Positions 11,058 to 21,116 of a DNA stretch of 64,000 nt are shown here, in pieces. Position 1 is the stretch's first letter. Each line of letters starts with the position of its first letter. The notes beneath the pieces were generated by a model that was given only the letters and a program-made list of their open reading frames with translations, ran no database searches and was not told the DNA's origin. This DNA is from Lachnospiraceae bacterium (GTDB lineage: Bacteria; Bacillota; Clostridia; Lachnospirales; Lachnospiraceae): contig SVFH01000003.1 of the NCBI GenBank assembly GCA_015056945.1, positions 1-64,000 of the forward strand, read 5' to 3'. The translations under genes and the position numbers were made by a program.

Positions 11058-11957
11058 ATGGAAGAAAAAAAGCTTTTATTTTTATATCATGCAGATTCCG
11101 GCAAAGGAAAAATCAAAAGTAAATTATCGGATATACTGAATCTTTTCGTTTCTGCAGGCTATACTGTGACGGTTCGTCCGACACAGGCGCGAGGGGATGC
11201 GACAGAATATATTGCAAAACATGCAGCAGAATATGAAAGAATCATTTGCAGCGGAGGTGACGGTACCCTTGATGAGGTGGTGAACGGTCTTGTGAAAGCA
11301 GATTGTAAGCTTCCCATCGGGTATATTCCGACCGGAAGCACAAACGATTTTGCCTCAGGACTCGGTATTTCCAAGAATCCCTTAAAGGCAGCAAAAGATA
11401 TTTTGTACGGTGATATTTTTTCCTGTGATATGGGGATGTTCGGAACCAGACCTTTTATCTATGTGGCAGCATTCGGAATCTGGACGGAAGTATCATACGA
11501 AACGGACCAGAAATTTAAAAATGCATTCGGTCATATGGCATATGTGCTCGAAGGCATTAAAAGTATCGGGAATATCCGGTCGTATCCCATGCAAATCGTT
11601 GCAGGAGACACGATTATCAAGGATGAATTTATTTATGGAATGGTTTCGAATTCCAGTACAATCGGAGGCTATAAGATTTTTCCGAAGGGGGATGTGATTC
11701 TCAATGACGGAGAATTCGAAGTGCTTTTGGTAAAGAGCCCGCGCAATCCCGGAGAATTAAATGAGATGATTACCTCTTTGCTTGCGCAGGAAATGGACCC
11801 GGAATATCTCTTCTATTTCAAGGCATCTGAAATAGAGTTCATTGCTGAAGAAGAGGTACCTTGGACACTTGACGGCGAAAACGGCGGAGCACATAAATCG
11901 ATTGCTGTGAAAAATATGAAGCAGGCAATGAAGATATACACGGGAAAAAAGCGTTAG
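11058..11957 (+). CDS. Diacylglycerol kinase family lipid kinase (YegS/DagK-like)
   Basis: CSGGDGTLDEVVNGL and PTGSTNDFA motifs. Confidence 0.9.
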   Translation: MEEKKLLFLYHADSGKGKIKSKLSDILNLFVSAGYTVTVRPTQARGDATEYIAKHAAEYERIICSGGDGTLDEVVNGLVKADCKLPIGYIPTGSTNDFASGLGISKNPLKAAKDILYGDIFSCDMGMFGTRPFIYVAAFGIWTEVSYETDQKFKNAFGHMAYVLEGIKSIGNIRSYPMQIVAGDTIIKDEFIYGMVSNSSTIGGYKIFPKGDVILNDGEFEVLLVKSPRNPGELNEMITSLLAQEMDPEYLFYFKASEIEFIAEEEVPWTLDGENGGAHKSIAVKNMKQAMKIYTGKKR

Positions 11958-11966
11958 GAGAGCGGA

Positions 11967-13094
11967 ATGAAGGTATTGCATATCAATTGTAATTATGCAG
12001 GAACGGCATTACACCGTAATATGATTACGCAGCTGAATGCATTGGAGATAGAAAGCTGTGTGTATGTTCCGGTTTATGATGCAAAAGGGGTATCCGTCGA
12101 TACATCGGGCGCCCGCGTGATTTTATCGGAATGCTTCCGGAAGCGCGACCGATATGTATTTGACTACAAACAACATAAAATTATTACCGATTTAAAAAGT
12201 AAAATAGATGTGAAAGAGTTTGACTGCATCCATGCGTATACTCTTTTTACCGACGGAAACACAGCAAGAGAGTTAAGCAGGGAGCATAAGATTCCTTATG
12301 TGGTTGCAGTGCGAAGTACGGATGTTCATGCTTTCTTTCGAAAAGCAGTGTATCTAAGGCGTCGCGGCGTAGCAATTCTGCGGGATGCGGCAAAGGTGTT
12401 TTTTTTATCCGAGAGTTACAGGAAGCTTGTACTTGAGAAATATGTTCCTGCGAAATACCGTCAGGAGATTTATGATAAAAGCTGTATTATGCCAAACGGA
12501 ATTGATGATTTTTGGCTGGAGCATTTATACAGCGCTAAAAAAGAACATGAGAAAGAAATCATGAAACGTCTTGCGGCAAAAGAATTGCGTGTAGTTTATG
12601 CGGGTACTATCATGAAAAGAAAGAACCCGGTTGCGACGCAGGAAGCGTTGCAGATTTTGCGCAAAAAAGGATGGAAAGTATCCTTCACTGCGGTAGGACG
12701 GGTGAAAGATAATGATGTGAAGGAGCAGATGTGTGCTTATCCGGATACTACATACGTGGAGCAGAAACCGAAAGAAGAATTGATTGATTACTATAGAGAA
12801 AGCGATTTGTTTGTCATGCCTTCTTATGCCGAAACTTTTGGCCTTGTGTACAGTGAAGCAATGAGCCAAGGGCTTCCGGTGTTGTATACGAAAGGCCAGG
12901 GCTTTGACGGGCAGTTCCCGGACGGGATGATTGGTTATGCCATTGAGCCGGACAAACCGGAGGATATTGCAGAGAAAATAGAGCTGGCGGTTTCACGATA
13001 TGAAGCGCTGACGGCGCAGGTACTGATTAACGCGGAGAGATTCCGTTGGTCGGATATTTGCCGACAGTATAAGGAGATATACGAATCATTATGA
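11967..13094 (+). CDS. GT4-like glycosyltransferase
   Basis: GT-B C-terminal signature (VVYAGTIMKRKNP..., PSYAETFGLVYSEAMSQGLPVL). Confidence 0.88.
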   Translation: MKVLHINCNYAGTALHRNMITQLNALEIESCVYVPVYDAKGVSVDTSGARVILSECFRKRDRYVFDYKQHKIITDLKSKIDVKEFDCIHAYTLFTDGNTARELSREHKIPYVVAVRSTDVHAFFRKAVYLRRRGVAILRDAAKVFFLSESYRKLVLEKYVPAKYRQEIYDKSCIMPNGIDDFWLEHLYSAKKEHEKEIMKRLAAKELRVVYAGTIMKRKNPVATQEALQILRKKGWKVSFTAVGRVKDNDVKEQMCAYPDTTYVEQKPKEELIDYYRESDLFVMPSYAETFGLVYSEAMSQGLPVLYTKGQGFDGQFPDGMIGYAIEPDKPEDIAEKIELAVSRYEALTAQVLINAERFRWSDICRQYKEIYESL

Positions 13095-14275
13095 AAAAAT
13101 ACATTGTAATAACAGGTGGACAGTTATTTAATAAAGGTGCGCAGGCAATGACTTTCATTACTGCGGATGAAATGGCGAAACGTTATCCGGATAAGGAAGT
13201 GGTTCTTCTTTCTAATATGGATTCCAGACGCGGCAAGGAAGAGCGCGAGCAGTATACTTTCAGGATTCAGAAATATCCGGGGGCATTACAGCTTTTATTG
13301 TTAAAAAATAAGCTGACAGCAGCTGTTTTGCGTCGGATTGGTGCACCGGAGACAAAAGCTTACGAGGCATTGATGAAGGAAACGGCAGCAGTTATTGATG
13401 TGAGCGGATATGCGCTTGGGTCTAACTGGGGCTATAAAAAGACTATCTTTTATCTGACGAGAATAGCAGTAGCACGTCGCCATCAGATTCCTGTATATCT
13501 GATGCCGCAATCCTTTGGTCCTTTTCATTATAAGGGTATTGCAGCTCCTTTTGTAAAAAGTATGATTCGCAAAAATCTCCGTTATGCCAAAGAGGTTATG
13601 TGTCGTGAGCAGGACGGATACAAGCTTGTACATGATGAATATGGAATTACCAATGCAACACTTGCGCCGGATCTGGTGTTGCAGAATGCGGAGATTGCTC
13701 CTGCAAATGTATATAAAAATGTTCCTGTGTTATGGACAAAAGAGATTCCGGAAGGAAGTGTTGCCTTGATTCCGAACCAGAAGGCAATGTTATACGGAAA
13801 TCCTGAAGCCTTGTACGAAATGTATATTAAAATTGCAGAAACCTTAGAGGCGAGGCAAAGAAAGCTTTGGCTGATTTATCATTCTGCAGAAGATTTTGAA
13901 ATCTGCAAAGAAATTAGGTCACGTTGTTCGACAAGTAATGTCCAAATTATTGAGGAAGAGTTGAGCTGTCTTGCTTTTGATGCGTTGGTTAAGAAGTTTG
14001 ATTTTGTGATTGCGTCACGTTTCCATGCAGTTGTGCATGCATACAGAAATGCTGTGCCGGCAGTTGTTCCCGGCTGGGCGGTAAAGTATCGCGAACTGTT
14101 GGATTTGTTCGGACAAGGTGCGTATATGTTTGATGTACGTTCGCAAATTGATGCTGATGCGGTTGCAGCAGCAGTGGCAGATATGTGTGATACTTATCCG
14201 GAACGTAAAGAACAAATCCGTAACGGGCTGATTCAGATTCGTGAAAAAAATGTTTATGATAAGATTTTACTTTAA
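13091..14275 (+). CDS. Polysaccharide pyruvyl transferase family protein
   Basis: GGQLFNKGAQAMTF start, DVSGYALGSNWG, FVIASRFHAVVHAY. Confidence 0.88.
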   Translation: MKKYIVITGGQLFNKGAQAMTFITADEMAKRYPDKEVVLLSNMDSRRGKEEREQYTFRIQKYPGALQLLLLKNKLTAAVLRRIGAPETKAYEALMKETAAVIDVSGYALGSNWGYKKTIFYLTRIAVARRHQIPVYLMPQSFGPFHYKGIAAPFVKSMIRKNLRYAKEVMCREQDGYKLVHDEYGITNATLAPDLVLQNAEIAPANVYKNVPVLWTKEIPEGSVALIPNQKAMLYGNPEALYEMYIKIAETLEARQRKLWLIYHSAEDFEICKEIRSRCSTSNVQIIEEELSCLAFDALVKKFDFVIASRFHAVVHAYRNAVPAVVPGWAVKYRELLDLFGQGAYMFDVRSQIDADAVAAAVADMCDTYPERKEQIRNGLIQIREKNVYDKILL

Positions 14276-14287
14276 AAGGAGAAACGT

Positions 14288-15829
14288 ATGGCAGATTCAA
14301 GAAGCCGCAATGCTTCCAGAAATATTGTATTTGCTTTTGCCAATAAAATAATTGCGATTTTACTTCCTTTTATAGCGAGAACGATTATGCTTCATCTTCT
14401 TGGAGAGGAGTATGTAGGGGTGGGAAGTTTGTTTACCTCTATATTAAGTTTCTTAAATTTGACGGAGCTTGGCGTTGGCGCTGCGATTGTCTATTCCATG
14501 TATAAGCCGATTGAAGAAAATGATAAGGAAAAGATTTGTGCATACCTTTCTTATTATCGCATGCTTTATCGGTGGATTGGCGGTGCAATGCTGTTAATCG
14601 GAACCATTCTTCTGCCGGCAGTTCCTTATTTGATTAAGGGAGAGCCACCGGTTGGGGTGAATGTGTATATTCTTTTTTATCTCTATCTGGTAGATGCAGT
14701 TATCAGCTATTTTTTTGCAGGATACAGACAGAGTATTCTTGTGGCACATCAGCGTTCTGATATAAAAAGTAAAATTGTTATGTTTGTATCTATTTTTGTG
14801 CAGGCAGGACAGATTGCAGCACTTGTACTGACGAAGAATTTCTATGTGTATGCTTTTGTTCCCATTCTCGGAACACTTCTTACCAACGGCCTGAATGCAT
14901 GGGTCACCATGAAGAAGTATCCGGAATTGAAATGCGCCGGCATATTGCCGAAGGAAGATCGCAAAGCGATCAAAAAGAGATTGAGCGGTCTGGTCGGAAC
15001 GAAGATGAATTCGATTGTGGTTCATGCTGCTGACATGATTGTAATTTCAGCATTTTTAGGACTTACGCACACGGCAATGTATGGTAATTATTACTATATC
15101 ATGAGTGCGGTGAATGCTTTTGTGGTATTGATTTTTTCATCCATGACAGCAAGTGTGGGGAATAGTCTGATTACGGAAACCAAAGAAAAAAATATGAAGC
15201 TTTTTTCTAAAATCGGTTTTATAAACGGATGGATTACCGGATGGTGCTCCGTTTGTATGATTTGTCTGTATACCCCGTTTATGCGTATCTGGGTAGGTGA
15301 AGAGCTTACCTATCCGTTTGGCGTTGAACTGGGGATGGTAATGTATTTCTTTATGTTTTCTATCCAACGGGCAATTATTGTTTTTAAAGATGCAGCAGGC
15401 ATCTGGTATGAGGACCGGTTTCGGCCTTATGTTTGTATGATTGTAAATATTGTACTGAATTTGATTCTGGTACAATTCTGGAGTGTGTACGGAGTGATTC
15501 TTTCATCTCTTGCAGCATTTGCAATTTCCATTCCGTGGATTAGCAGAACGTTGTTTCGCACACTGTTTCAGACTTCGAGTAAAAAGCAGCTTTTTCGTAT
15601 AGGATTTTATGCGGTTGTGACTATTGTTGCAGGAACCCTGACCCGCTTTTTGTGTGATCTCCTTCCGGTGGGCGAAGGCCGTATGGGAGAATTCGGACAT
15701 TTGATTTTATGCGGTTTGCTTTGTCTTGTTATTCCGAATATAGTATTTCTTTTATGCTATTTTAAGATGGATGAGTTTAGAGAAACACTTTGTATGGTCA
15801 AAGCGATTCTTAAAAGAAAGAAAAAATAA
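14288..15829 (+). CDS. Polysaccharide flippase (Wzx/MATE-like)
   Basis: Multi-TM; NIVFAFANKIIAILLPFIARTIMLHLLGEEYVGVGSLFTSILSFLNLTELG. Confidence 0.85.
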   Translation: MADSRSRNASRNIVFAFANKIIAILLPFIARTIMLHLLGEEYVGVGSLFTSILSFLNLTELGVGAAIVYSMYKPIEENDKEKICAYLSYYRMLYRWIGGAMLLIGTILLPAVPYLIKGEPPVGVNVYILFYLYLVDAVISYFFAGYRQSILVAHQRSDIKSKIVMFVSIFVQAGQIAALVLTKNFYVYAFVPILGTLLTNGLNAWVTMKKYPELKCAGILPKEDRKAIKKRLSGLVGTKMNSIVVHAADMIVISAFLGLTHTAMYGNYYYIMSAVNAFVVLIFSSMTASVGNSLITETKEKNMKLFSKIGFINGWITGWCSVCMICLYTPFMRIWVGEELTYPFGVELGMVMYFFMFSIQRAIIVFKDAAGIWYEDRFRPYVCMIVNIVLNLILVQFWSVYGVILSSLAAFAISIPWISRTLFRTLFQTSSKKQLFRIGFYAVVTIVAGTLTRFLCDLLPVGEGRMGEFGHLILCGLLCLVIPNIVFLLCYFKMDEFRETLCMVKAILKRKKK

Positions 15830-15841
15830 GGGGTGCGTGGA

Positions 15842-16993
15842 ATGAATACAGTTTCTCAGATAAAAGAAAACGGAATGTGTTGCGCCTGCGGCATCTGCGC
15901 AGCGGTTTGTCCGGTGCATGCCATTTCCATGGAAGTGACACCTAGTGGTGAAGTGCAGCCTGTGATCGGCAGTGAGTGTATTCAATGCGGAAAGTGCTTA
16001 AGTGTTTGTTCCGGCAATTCAGAATGCGGACGTACAGAGGAAGATGTGCAGAAATTGTGTATCAATGCAGCATCAAAGGATGAAAACATTCGTCGCAATG
16101 CTACATCGGGCGGTTTCGTTACAACCTTATTGAAGAGGTTGTTGGAAGAAGAGCACTATGATGGTGCCTTTCTGGTCAAAACAAAGAATTATGCAGCAAT
16201 GGTTCAGACTGAGCAGGTATCAAAGGGAGAGGATTTGTCCGGGACACAGAAGTCTCGCTATATTCAGGTTGTTCATACAGATGAGGTTGCACATATCCTT
16301 GCCAATAAAGAGAAACGCTATATTCTGGTAGGAACCCCGTGTTATTTCAGAGGCTTTTTGAAAGTTGTGGAAAAGTACTGTCTGAATCGGGAGAACTATC
16401 TGTTAATAGGATTGTTCTGCGACAAAACCATGACGACGCACGTGTGGGAATATTTCAATCGTTTTTTTGCAGATAATGCGATGGCGGAGATGGAGTTCCG
16501 CTCTAAGGTTAGCGGAGGCTGGCCGGGGGATGTTGCATTATATCTCCAAGACGGGAAGCGGGTGGATGTTTCGCGCAGGGAAAGAATGTATGTAAAAGAA
16601 TATTTTATGGCAGAAAGTTGTCTGCTTTGTATGGATAAAATGAACCCGTATGCTGATTTTTCTGTCGGAGATAATTATGTGTCCGGTGAAAACGGAAAAC
16701 TTGGCTCGAACAGTGTCGTTATCAGAACGGAAAGAGCATTGGCAGTGTATGAACATTGTAAAGATGCATTTGAACAGACGGAATGTACTTATGAGGAAAT
16801 TCTGAAAAGTCAGAAGTTTGAAAAACGCGAAGCCAATCTGAAAAAAAATGAAGCTTCCGGCAGAAAGAAAATGACGTTTGGAGCCTCAGGAGAATACGAT
16901 AAAATTCGGGAAGAAATACTGATTGCAAGGAAACGCAATGCGAACCCGCTTCGACGTTTTGCAGGAAAATTCAGAAGATTACTGAAAAGGTAA
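15842..16993 (+). CDS. Coenzyme F420 hydrogenase/dehydrogenase beta-subunit C-terminal domain protein with 2x 4Fe-4S
   Basis: CCACGICAAVCPVHAI and CIQCGKCLSVCSG clusters, C-terminal FrhB-like region; start refined to ATG 15842. Confidence 0.85.
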   Translation: MNTVSQIKENGMCCACGICAAVCPVHAISMEVTPSGEVQPVIGSECIQCGKCLSVCSGNSECGRTEEDVQKLCINAASKDENIRRNATSGGFVTTLLKRLLEEEHYDGAFLVKTKNYAAMVQTEQVSKGEDLSGTQKSRYIQVVHTDEVAHILANKEKRYILVGTPCYFRGFLKVVEKYCLNRENYLLIGLFCDKTMTTHVWEYFNRFFADNAMAEMEFRSKVSGGWPGDVALYLQDGKRVDVSRRERMYVKEYFMAESCLLCMDKMNPYADFSVGDNYVSGENGKLGSNSVVIRTERALAVYEHCKDAFEQTECTYEEILKSQKFEKREANLKKNEASGRKKMTFGASGEYDKIREEILIARKRNANPLRRFAGKFRRLLKR

Positions 16994-17014
16994 GGCCTTG
17001 AAACAGAGAATTAC

Positions 17015-17043
17015 TTGCTATTTTCTTTTACTTGGGCTATAAT
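17015..17043 (+). promoter_or_regulatory. Promoter of fba
   Basis: TTGCTA - 17 bp - TATAAT, about 45 bp upstream of ATG 17090. Confidence 0.7.
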
Positions 17044-17089
17044 TGTTTCGTTAAAGAACTTATACATATTTTTTTTGGAGGTAGATAAA

Positions 17090-17953
17090 ATGTTAGTTTC
17101 AGCAAAAGAAATGCTTCAGAAAGCAAAAGCCGGACACTATGCAGTTGGTCAGTTCAACATCAACAACCTTGAGTGGACAAAGGCTATTCTTCAGACAGCT
17201 CAGGAGAATAACTCTCCCGTAATCCTTGGTGTATCCGAAGGTGCAGGAAAGTATATGTGCGGTTATAAGACCATCGTTGGTATGGTAAACGGTATGATCG
17301 AAGAAATGAACATTACTGTTCCCGTAGCTCTTCACTTAGATCATGGTTCATTTGAACATTGCTACAAATGTATCGATGCAGGTTTCTCATCAGTTATGTT
17401 CGATGGTTCACACTATGCAATCGACGAGAACGTAGAGAAGACCAAGAAGTTGGTTGCTGACTGTGCAGCTAAGGGAATCTCCCTTGAAGCAGAAGTTGGT
17501 GCTATCGGTGGCGAAGAAGACGGCGTTATCGGTAAAGGTGAATGCGCAGATCCTAACGAATGTAAGATGATTGCTGATCTCGGAATTGACTTCCTTGCAG
17601 CAGGTATCGGTAACATTCATGGTAAATATCCTGAGAACTGGGAAGGATTAAGCTTCGAAACTCTTGATGCTATCCAGCAGTTAACAGGTGATATGCCTCT
17701 CGTTCTTCATGGCGGTACAGGTATCCCTGCTGACATGATTAAGAAGGCAATCTCTCTCGGTGTAGCAAAGATCAACGTTAACACAGAGTGCCAGTTAGCA
17801 TTCTCTGCTGCAACACGTAAGTACATCGAAGAAGGTAAAGATTTACAGGGTAAGGGATTTGACCCTCGTAAGGTTCTTGCTCCCGGCGTTGAAGCAATCA
17901 AAGCTACTGTAAAAGAAAAGATGGAATTATTCGGTTCTATCAACAAAGCATAA
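17090..17953 (+). CDS. fba: Class II fructose-1,6-bisphosphate aldolase
   Basis: LHLDHGSFE, HGGTGIP, KINVNTECQ; start refined to ATG 17090 after TTTGGAGGTAG; ORF-track start overlaps the promoter. Confidence 0.95.
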   Translation: MLVSAKEMLQKAKAGHYAVGQFNINNLEWTKAILQTAQENNSPVILGVSEGAGKYMCGYKTIVGMVNGMIEEMNITVPVALHLDHGSFEHCYKCIDAGFSSVMFDGSHYAIDENVEKTKKLVADCAAKGISLEAEVGAIGGEEDGVIGKGECADPNECKMIADLGIDFLAAGIGNIHGKYPENWEGLSFETLDAIQQLTGDMPLVLHGGTGIPADMIKKAISLGVAKINVNTECQLAFSAATRKYIEEGKDLQGKGFDPRKVLAPGVEAIKATVKEKMELFGSINKA

Positions 17954-17976
17954 AAAAAGACCCTATAAAAGGGAGG

Positions 17977-18014
17977 ATGCCCAGGAGAGTTACTCTTCTG
18001 GGCATTCGTTTTTG
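17977..18014 (+). terminator. Rho-independent terminator of fba
   Basis: ATGCCCAGGAGAG-TTA-CTCTTCTGGGCAT plus T run. Confidence 0.8.
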
Positions 18015-18206
18015 AAAAAGTTATTTAAAAAAGTGTTTGTTTTAATGAGTTTCGAAATAAGAGAGTTTCCCTCTCTGTGATTATCAGTATAGGTTAGAGT
18101 TTTTACAAAAAGATGTTATGTTAATCAATAAATTGTAAAAGAAATATGAACAAATTGTTAATACTGAAAAAATCACGGAAAAACAGCACTTTTTTTGTAC
18201 AACATT

Positions 18207-18728
18207 TTAACAATGTGTAGGTTCCGGATATTCCTCCCCAAAGGTCTCAACGGTAACGGTTTTCATTACCTGAGGCTCTAACGGTTTATCTGCGTAATTT
18301 GTTGCAACTTCTGCGATGCGGTTTACAACGTCCATGCCTTCGGTTACTTTGCCGAATGCTGCATAAGCACCATCGAGATGAGGAGCAGCTTTGTGCATCA
18401 GGAAGAACTGGCTTCCTGCAGAGTTAGGCATCATGGAGCGAGCCATGGAAAGAACACCTTCGGTATGTTTTAAATTGTTTTCAAAACCATTCTGTGCGAA
18501 TTCGCCTTTGATGTGATAACCGGGTCCGCCGGTACCAACGCCTTCAGGACATCCGCCCTGAATCATGAAACCATTGATTATGCGGTGAAAAATCAGACCG
18601 TCGTAGAAATTCTTCTTAATCAATGAGATAAAATTGTAAACTGACTGCGGAGCGATTTCAGGATAGAGCTCTGCTTTGATTACGCTACCATCTTCCATAG
18701 TGATGGTTACAATAGGATTCTGTGCCAT
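18207..18728 (-). CDS. Cyclophilin-type peptidyl-prolyl cis-trans isomerase
   Basis: YDGLIFHRIINGFMIQGGCPEGVGTGGPGY, MARSMMPNSAGSQFFLM. Confidence 0.95.
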   Translation of the reverse strand: MAQNPIVTITMEDGSVIKAELYPEIAPQSVYNFISLIKKNFYDGLIFHRIINGFMIQGGCPEGVGTGGPGYHIKGEFAQNGFENNLKHTEGVLSMARSMMPNSAGSQFFLMHKAAPHLDGAYAAFGKVTEGMDVVNRIAEVATNYADKPLEPQVMKTVTVETFGEEYPEPTHC

Positions 18729-18790
18729 AATAGTTTCCTTTCTTTTAACAAATTTGAATTTATCATATCACAATCGGGGAGGGTAGAAAA

Positions 18791-19585
18791 GTGAGAAATG
18801 TTAAGAAACTGAAGAAAGTGATATTTTTACTTCGATATATAACCCTGTCAAAAGAAATTTGTCAAAGCCTTACTGAAAGACTTGCATGTGCCGGAATCGA
18901 GGTTTCCTTTGTTGTACAGGAAGATGAGACAAGGGAAACAGGAGACGATATTCTATGGGTGGTGGACTGTAAGGAACAGGCTGCTTTCCATGATAAAAAA
19001 GTAGTGGTTTATCTGCATGAATATAACAGCGGAACGGATTTTTCAGGTTGTACGTATTTCATAGAAGGTTTTGAAGATGTCGGGGCAACTTATTTTATCA
19101 GAATTTTTGAGCGTTTCCACGATATTCCGTGGGTAATTGTCAAGACACTGCGTTTGCAAATCCGTGAAATGGCAGTGAAAGATCTGGATGCAATTTACGA
19201 ACTGTATGAACATCCCGAACACCTTCCTTTTTTACCGCCGCTGCAGGAAAACAGGGAAGAAGAAAAAGAATACCTGAAACGATACATTCAGAATATGTAT
19301 GGTATTTTTGAATACGGTATGTGGCTTGTGGAAACGACGACAGGCGAAGTGATCGGACGTATGGGGGTTGAAAATACGGACGAAGAGGATGTTCTCTCTT
19401 TTGGATTCCTGATTCGCCCGGACGCACGAAGGAAAGGATACGCATTGGAAGCAGGGAAGGCTTTATTGAAATATTTGAAAGAGGAATATCCTTATTTTCA
19501 GATTGTTGCATTTTGTCATCCGCAGAATGTCGCAGCGCGCAGTTTGTGCGATAAATTAGGTATTTGTGTCAAATGTATAAATTAA
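18791..19585 (+). CDS. GNAT N-acetyltransferase with an extra ~110-aa N-terminal domain
   Basis: C-terminal GNAT core (GRMGVENTDEEDVLSFGFLIRPDARRKGYALEAGKALLKYL); N-terminal half not recognised. Confidence 0.8.
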   Translation: MRNVKKLKKVIFLLRYITLSKEICQSLTERLACAGIEVSFVVQEDETRETGDDILWVVDCKEQAAFHDKKVVVYLHEYNSGTDFSGCTYFIEGFEDVGATYFIRIFERFHDIPWVIVKTLRLQIREMAVKDLDAIYELYEHPEHLPFLPPLQENREEEKEYLKRYIQNMYGIFEYGMWLVETTTGEVIGRMGVENTDEEDVLSFGFLIRPDARRKGYALEAGKALLKYLKEEYPYFQIVAFCHPQNVAARSLCDKLGICVKCIN

Positions 19586-19685
19586 GTTTTTTTAAAATGC
19601 TTTTTTTCTTGACGAAGTAAGACAGGATTACGTATTATAGAAAAAGTGGGAGCTTTTTCGAAGATGAAAAAAAGGAGTTAGTAAT

Positions 19686-21095
19686 ATGTTTCGTGATGAT
19701 TTTGTATGGGGAGTTGCAAGCAGCTCATATCAGATAGAAGGAACGGATCCGAAAGACGGAAGAGGCATATGTGTATGGGATACTTTTACTGAAGGCGATG
19801 CGGCAGGGACAAGAGGACAGAATGCGCAGGTTACGTGTGATCACATGCACCGATATAAAGAGGATTTCGCGTTGATGAAAGAGCTTGGGATCAAGGCATA
19901 CCGGTTCTCCGTGAGTTGGCCGCGTATTTTGCCGCAGGGACGCGGTGAAGTCAATATGGAAGCCATTCGCATGTACCGCGACATGATTTGTGAGATGAAG
20001 AAAAACGGTATTACACCGTATCTGACGCTGTTTCACTGGGAGTTTCCGCAGGCTCTTGAGGATATCGGCGGTTGGACGAATCCTGATATTGTAGAGTATT
20101 TCGGAGAATATGCCCGCGTGGTGGCGGAGAATTTCTCTGACCTGGTGGAGTACTTTTTTACCATCAACGAACCGCAGTGCTTCGTCGGACTTGCCTATGT
20201 GACGGGCGTTCATGCTCCGGGCAAGAAATTGAGCAAAAAAGAGACCTTTTTGATTGCGCACAATGTATTAAAAGCGCACGGTAAGGCAACGATTATGTTG
20301 CGTAAATATGCCAAGCAGCCGATTCAGGTAGGTTATGCGCCGACTTGTACGGTGGCAATTCCCGCAACAAACAGTGAAGCGGATATTGAAGCAGCACGAA
20401 AAGTGTACTTTTCGCTTTCAGATACAGCAGATAACTGGGCATGGAATGTTTCCTGGTTCTCCGACCCGGTACTTCTTGGAGAGTATCCGGCAGAAGGATT
20501 GGAATTATTCAAAGAATATCTTCCGGAAATTACCAAAGAAGATATGGAGCTGATTCATCAGCCATTGGATTTTATGGGCCAGAATATTTATAACGGGTAC
20601 TATATCAAAGCCGGAGCCAACGGCGAGCCGGAAGGCGTGCCGATGAAGGATGGTTATGCCGAGAACAGTGTCGGCTGGCCTGTAATGGAAGAGTGCCTTT
20701 ACTGGGGCGTGAAATTTGCATATGAGCGTTACGGACTTCCTATTTTTATCACGGAGAACGGCATGGCTTGCCATGACCGCGTGGCTGTGGATGGCAAGGT
20801 ACATGACCCGAACCGTACGGATTTTCTGGACCGTTATATCAGCGCATTGCAGCAGGCGGCAGATGAGGGCATGGATATCAGAGGGTACTTTTTATGGACC
20901 TTTTTGGATAACTTTGAGTGGGATCACGGTTACCACGGGCGTTTCGGCATCGTGTATGTGGATTTCGAGACGTTAGAGCGTACACCGAAGGATTCCGCGT
21001 ACTGGTATAAAGAAGTGATTGCTTCAAACGGAGCAAATTTACATATTAATAACAGAAAGTTAAGGGAGATTCCGGTGCTTTCAAAGTGTTTATAA
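19686..21095 (+). CDS. GH1 family beta-glucosidase
   Basis: FVWGVASSSYQIEG, TINEPQ acid/base, FITENGMA nucleophile. Confidence 0.95.
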   Translation: MFRDDFVWGVASSSYQIEGTDPKDGRGICVWDTFTEGDAAGTRGQNAQVTCDHMHRYKEDFALMKELGIKAYRFSVSWPRILPQGRGEVNMEAIRMYRDMICEMKKNGITPYLTLFHWEFPQALEDIGGWTNPDIVEYFGEYARVVAENFSDLVEYFFTINEPQCFVGLAYVTGVHAPGKKLSKKETFLIAHNVLKAHGKATIMLRKYAKQPIQVGYAPTCTVAIPATNSEADIEAARKVYFSLSDTADNWAWNVSWFSDPVLLGEYPAEGLELFKEYLPEITKEDMELIHQPLDFMGQNIYNGYYIKAGANGEPEGVPMKDGYAENSVGWPVMEECLYWGVKFAYERYGLPIFITENGMACHDRVAVDGKVHDPNRTDFLDRYISALQQAADEGMDIRGYFLWTFLDNFEWDHGYHGRFGIVYVDFETLERTPKDSAYWYKEVIASNGANLHINNRKLREIPVLSKCL

Positions 21096-21116
21096 ATTTA
21101 GAAAAGAGGACAGAGT

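Noticed and set aside
17015-17089. N-terminal extension of the aldolase ORF
   Set aside because: Overlaps the TTGCTA-17-TATAAT promoter; ATG 17090 has a good RBS and the conserved N-terminus.
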